A DNA stretch of 64,000 nucleotides from the NCBI GenBank assembly GCA_037954325.1, contig JBBMNZ010000013.1:8986501-9050500 (forward strand), given 5' to 3'. The position numbers and the translations under genes are program-made. This document shows, piece by piece, positions 61,790 through 64,000 of the stretch. The notes beneath the pieces are model-generated. The model searched no databases and was not told where the DNA came from. It saw nothing but the letters and a program-made list of their open reading frames with translations. How positions within the stretch are numbered: position 1 is the first letter of the stretch; every line of letters begins with the position of its first letter. This stretch comes from Fistularia commersonii (taxonomy: Eukaryota; Chordata; Actinopteri; Syngnathiformes; Fistulariidae).

Positions 61790-62960
61790 CTGGCTGGAGA
61801 ATTATGAATAATTATAATGTAAAGCAGAATCTACCACTACATTTAAGGATGGTAAGATTATGTAGTTTTGGTTTATAATCTATTGATGTGAAAGGATTCC
61901 AACAATTTACATTTACATCACATTCTTAATGGTAAAATGAAAGTTGGACAATTTTGATCTTTTATAGACTGGAGGCAGAACTGAAGGGTTTGAAAGGATA
62001 ACATTGGGTTTAACCAGGATTTTCAGAATCATGGATGTACATAAAACTTTTCAGCTAGAGGTGTTGCCAGAGTAACTGCTGCTGACCACCAAAGCAGTGT
62101 AAGAGACATATTTGGTTATCAAATCACAACAAACTGCAATACAATCCTTTGAAAACATCACCTTTGCTTTTAGCCTGTATGAGCTATATTTCCATATTCG
62201 TTAAAGGAACACAGCACTTCACTAGATTACGCACAGACAGGTTTTACTAATTAAATTTCATTGGTTTCTTATTGGTCTGTTCTGTTTAGCCAGGCTCTCT
62301 GAAGTTATTCTGGTATTCTGAGGTTCAGCTAATTTTGAGATACAAATACCTGGCCATCCAAATTTTATGTCAATGTTTGTCATTTACTGTGCATACACTG
62401 AAAAGAATAACCTTGATTAAATCTGATCTTGTGTGTCTGCTGCCCGTGTGAGAAAAGAAATGATTTGATCCTCAATCATTATCATGAAAGATTTCATTAA
62501 CATTTCAAATACAGTGTACATGTACCCAACACAAGTACAAGACATAAAAACTGACATGAGTTTTTAATGAGAAATACACGAAACTGAAAAAATTGTACAA
62601 ATTGAAATAAAATAAAAAAATTGCATCATTATTATAATTTCTGGTACTTTTTTACATAGACTTTTCCCATTATTAACCATTATTTTACTTCAGAGCAGGA
62701 TCCCTTGATAATCCATTATTACAAAACTGAAGTGAAGATATTCTCTGAACATTGGGTATGTGGTCCTTTGTGCCTTGAACAGTCTTCGCTCTGACTGCCC
62801 AACACTCCACATATCATCTCTGGGTCAGCCTTTTCAGTTTTCTGACCAAACACGGTCAGTAATATGAGTTGGTGCTCTGTCCAGGTTGTGTATCTGGGGG
62901 GGGTGTCATCAAACAAAAGTAAGCTGCTCATCATTGCTGATAAGAAACGGTTTGCACTGC
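61790..62960. other. Gene-free flank downstream of mars2
   Basis: No exon recognised. A minus-strand open frame at 62719-62934 shows no family motif and no splice context and is not called. Confidence 0.5.
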
Positions 62961-62967
62961 AATACTC

Positions 62968-63244
62968 AAATAGTCGGATAATATTGTGATATGGTTCTTT
63001 ATCTTCTGTAATGCAATTAAAAAAACAAAAATTACTTTTTCATGATATTCTAATAGTTTGAGATAGGATTTTTGAGTTTTCTTAAGATGTAAGCCATAAT
63101 CAGCAATACTAAAATAATAAAAGGCTTGCAATATTTCAGTTGATTTGTAATAAATCCAGAATATGACAGTTTTGTTTTTGTAATTGCATTACAGAAGATA
63201 AAGAACTTTATCACAATATTCAAATTTTCTGAGACAGTCCTGTA
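62968..63244. mobile_element. Palindromic MITE with long terminal inverted repeats
   Basis: The left arm 'ttctttatcttctgtaatgc' (62996-63015) is mirrored by 'gcattacagaagataaagaa' (63186-63205). Pairing extends outward through aatattgtgata/tatcacaatatt and inward through a caaaaa-type stretch. Smaller mirrored blocks lie inside (atcagcaatac, ataaaaggcttgcaatattt). The right end is acagtcctgta. There is no coding capacity, so it depends on a transposase from elsewhere. I remember this element as abundant in fish genomes, but not its name. Confidence 0.75.
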
Positions 63245-64000
63245 TACTCTAAATGTGGGACACTGCTAATTATTTACAAATGATCTTAACAAAAATCGGT
63301 CTGTTGGGGCTGACAATCATCACAAATTGCAAGCAGTTATACCTTAAGTGGACTGTGAAGATTTTGTGCAGTATCTTGTAAAATATGCTGAAGTCAAAAC
63401 ACCCTGATGACATTTTCTTCGCTTCCATTATGTATGGAAGACATATTGACACATGACTTGTATAAAGAATACTGTGTTCTTATAATTTTAAAGGGGAATT
63501 CAGATGTGTGTATTACATTTGTGATCATCTGTGGTAATTAGTCCAACTATATTGTTTCATAACAAGGTTTAGAAATTGAACAATAATCTGTAATGTCACT
63601 GAAATTTTTCTTTTCCCAACTCAAATGGTATGTTTTAACATAATATCAACTGCAATATGTTGACAGCAGGATGGATTTGCAAAGGGTCTGTTTCTCTCAA
63701 GTCAATTTTGCTATTGTGCACTATAGGCTGCAGCCCCCAATGGCCCTGAGTGAAAGATAAGTGGTACTGATAATTAACTAATTATTGAATATGTTCAACA
63801 TCCAAGCTAATCTGGTCATTGTTATAATGACCAATAATCAAAGAGAAGTGCAGCCTGCACGTCATGATAGTGAACACTGAGGTAGAACAATGCAGCATTT
63901 CCTGCTTAACACTCAATGTAATTTTATGATTTTGTGAGGGGCAGTTTGAACGCAAAATTCTAGAAATAGAAAAAAAATTTGAAATACATCTTCAAATTAG
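63245..64000. other. Gene-free right edge
   Basis: AT-rich sequence with no recognisable exon, RNA or named repeat. Confidence 0.5.

Noticed and set aside
62719..62934. 71-codon minus-strand frame right of mars2
   Set aside because: No motif recognised and no splice or poly(A) context.

Overview
This is vertebrate genomic DNA, most likely from a ray-finned (teleost) fish. Genes are split into many short exons with GT-AG introns. The sequence is AT-rich and microsatellite-rich, with degraded Tc1-like, RTE-like LINE and palindromic MITE copies of kinds common in fish. There is no operon-like structure. Most lines of open frame are chance or antisense; real coding exons were found by matching residues, splice sites and exon lengths to known vertebrate families.

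Layout, left to right. (1) 724-11398, plus strand: the last six coding exons of a glycine receptor alpha-4 subunit gene (glra4); its 5' exons lie outside the window. (2) 11.4-28.2 kb: about 17 kb without a recognisable gene, holding repeats and transposon scraps. (3) 28217 to about 35055, plus strand: all seven exons of gla (lysosomal alpha-galactosidase A) in order, but broken by stops, frameshifting indels and lost splice sites, so a unitary-type pseudogene. (4) 37388-35303, minus strand: rpl36a, five exons, intact, convergent with the dead gla. (5) 41348-47635, plus strand: btk, 17 coding exons, complete. (6) 50650-51803, plus strand: timm8a, two exons, complete. (7) 57802-53348, minus strand: a NIPA2-like magnesium transporter, five coding exons plus a 5' UTR exon. 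(8) 58765-61492, plus strand: mars2, mitochondrial methionyl-tRNA synthetase, three exons, head-to-head with the NIPA2-like gene. (9) 61.8-64 kb: no gene seen, one MITE.

The order glra4 - gla - rpl36a - btk - timm8a corresponds to the human Xq22 neighbourhood (GLA-RPL36A-BTK-TIMM8A, with GLRA4 nearby). The NIPA2-like and mars2 genes are not part of that human block. The genes do not form one pathway; they are a conserved linkage group with neuronal (glra4), lysosomal (gla relic), ribosomal (rpl36a), immune signalling (btk), mitochondrial (timm8a, mars2) and membrane transport (NIPA) roles.

The most notable observation is the loss of gla at its conserved position, with at least eight independent disabling changes legible exon by exon. 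Secondary points are a Phe at the position of the BTK SH3 autophosphorylation tyrosine, a shortened BTK PH loop with a missing intron, and an intron-containing mars2. All assignments come from reading the sequence and remembered family features; no database search was run.
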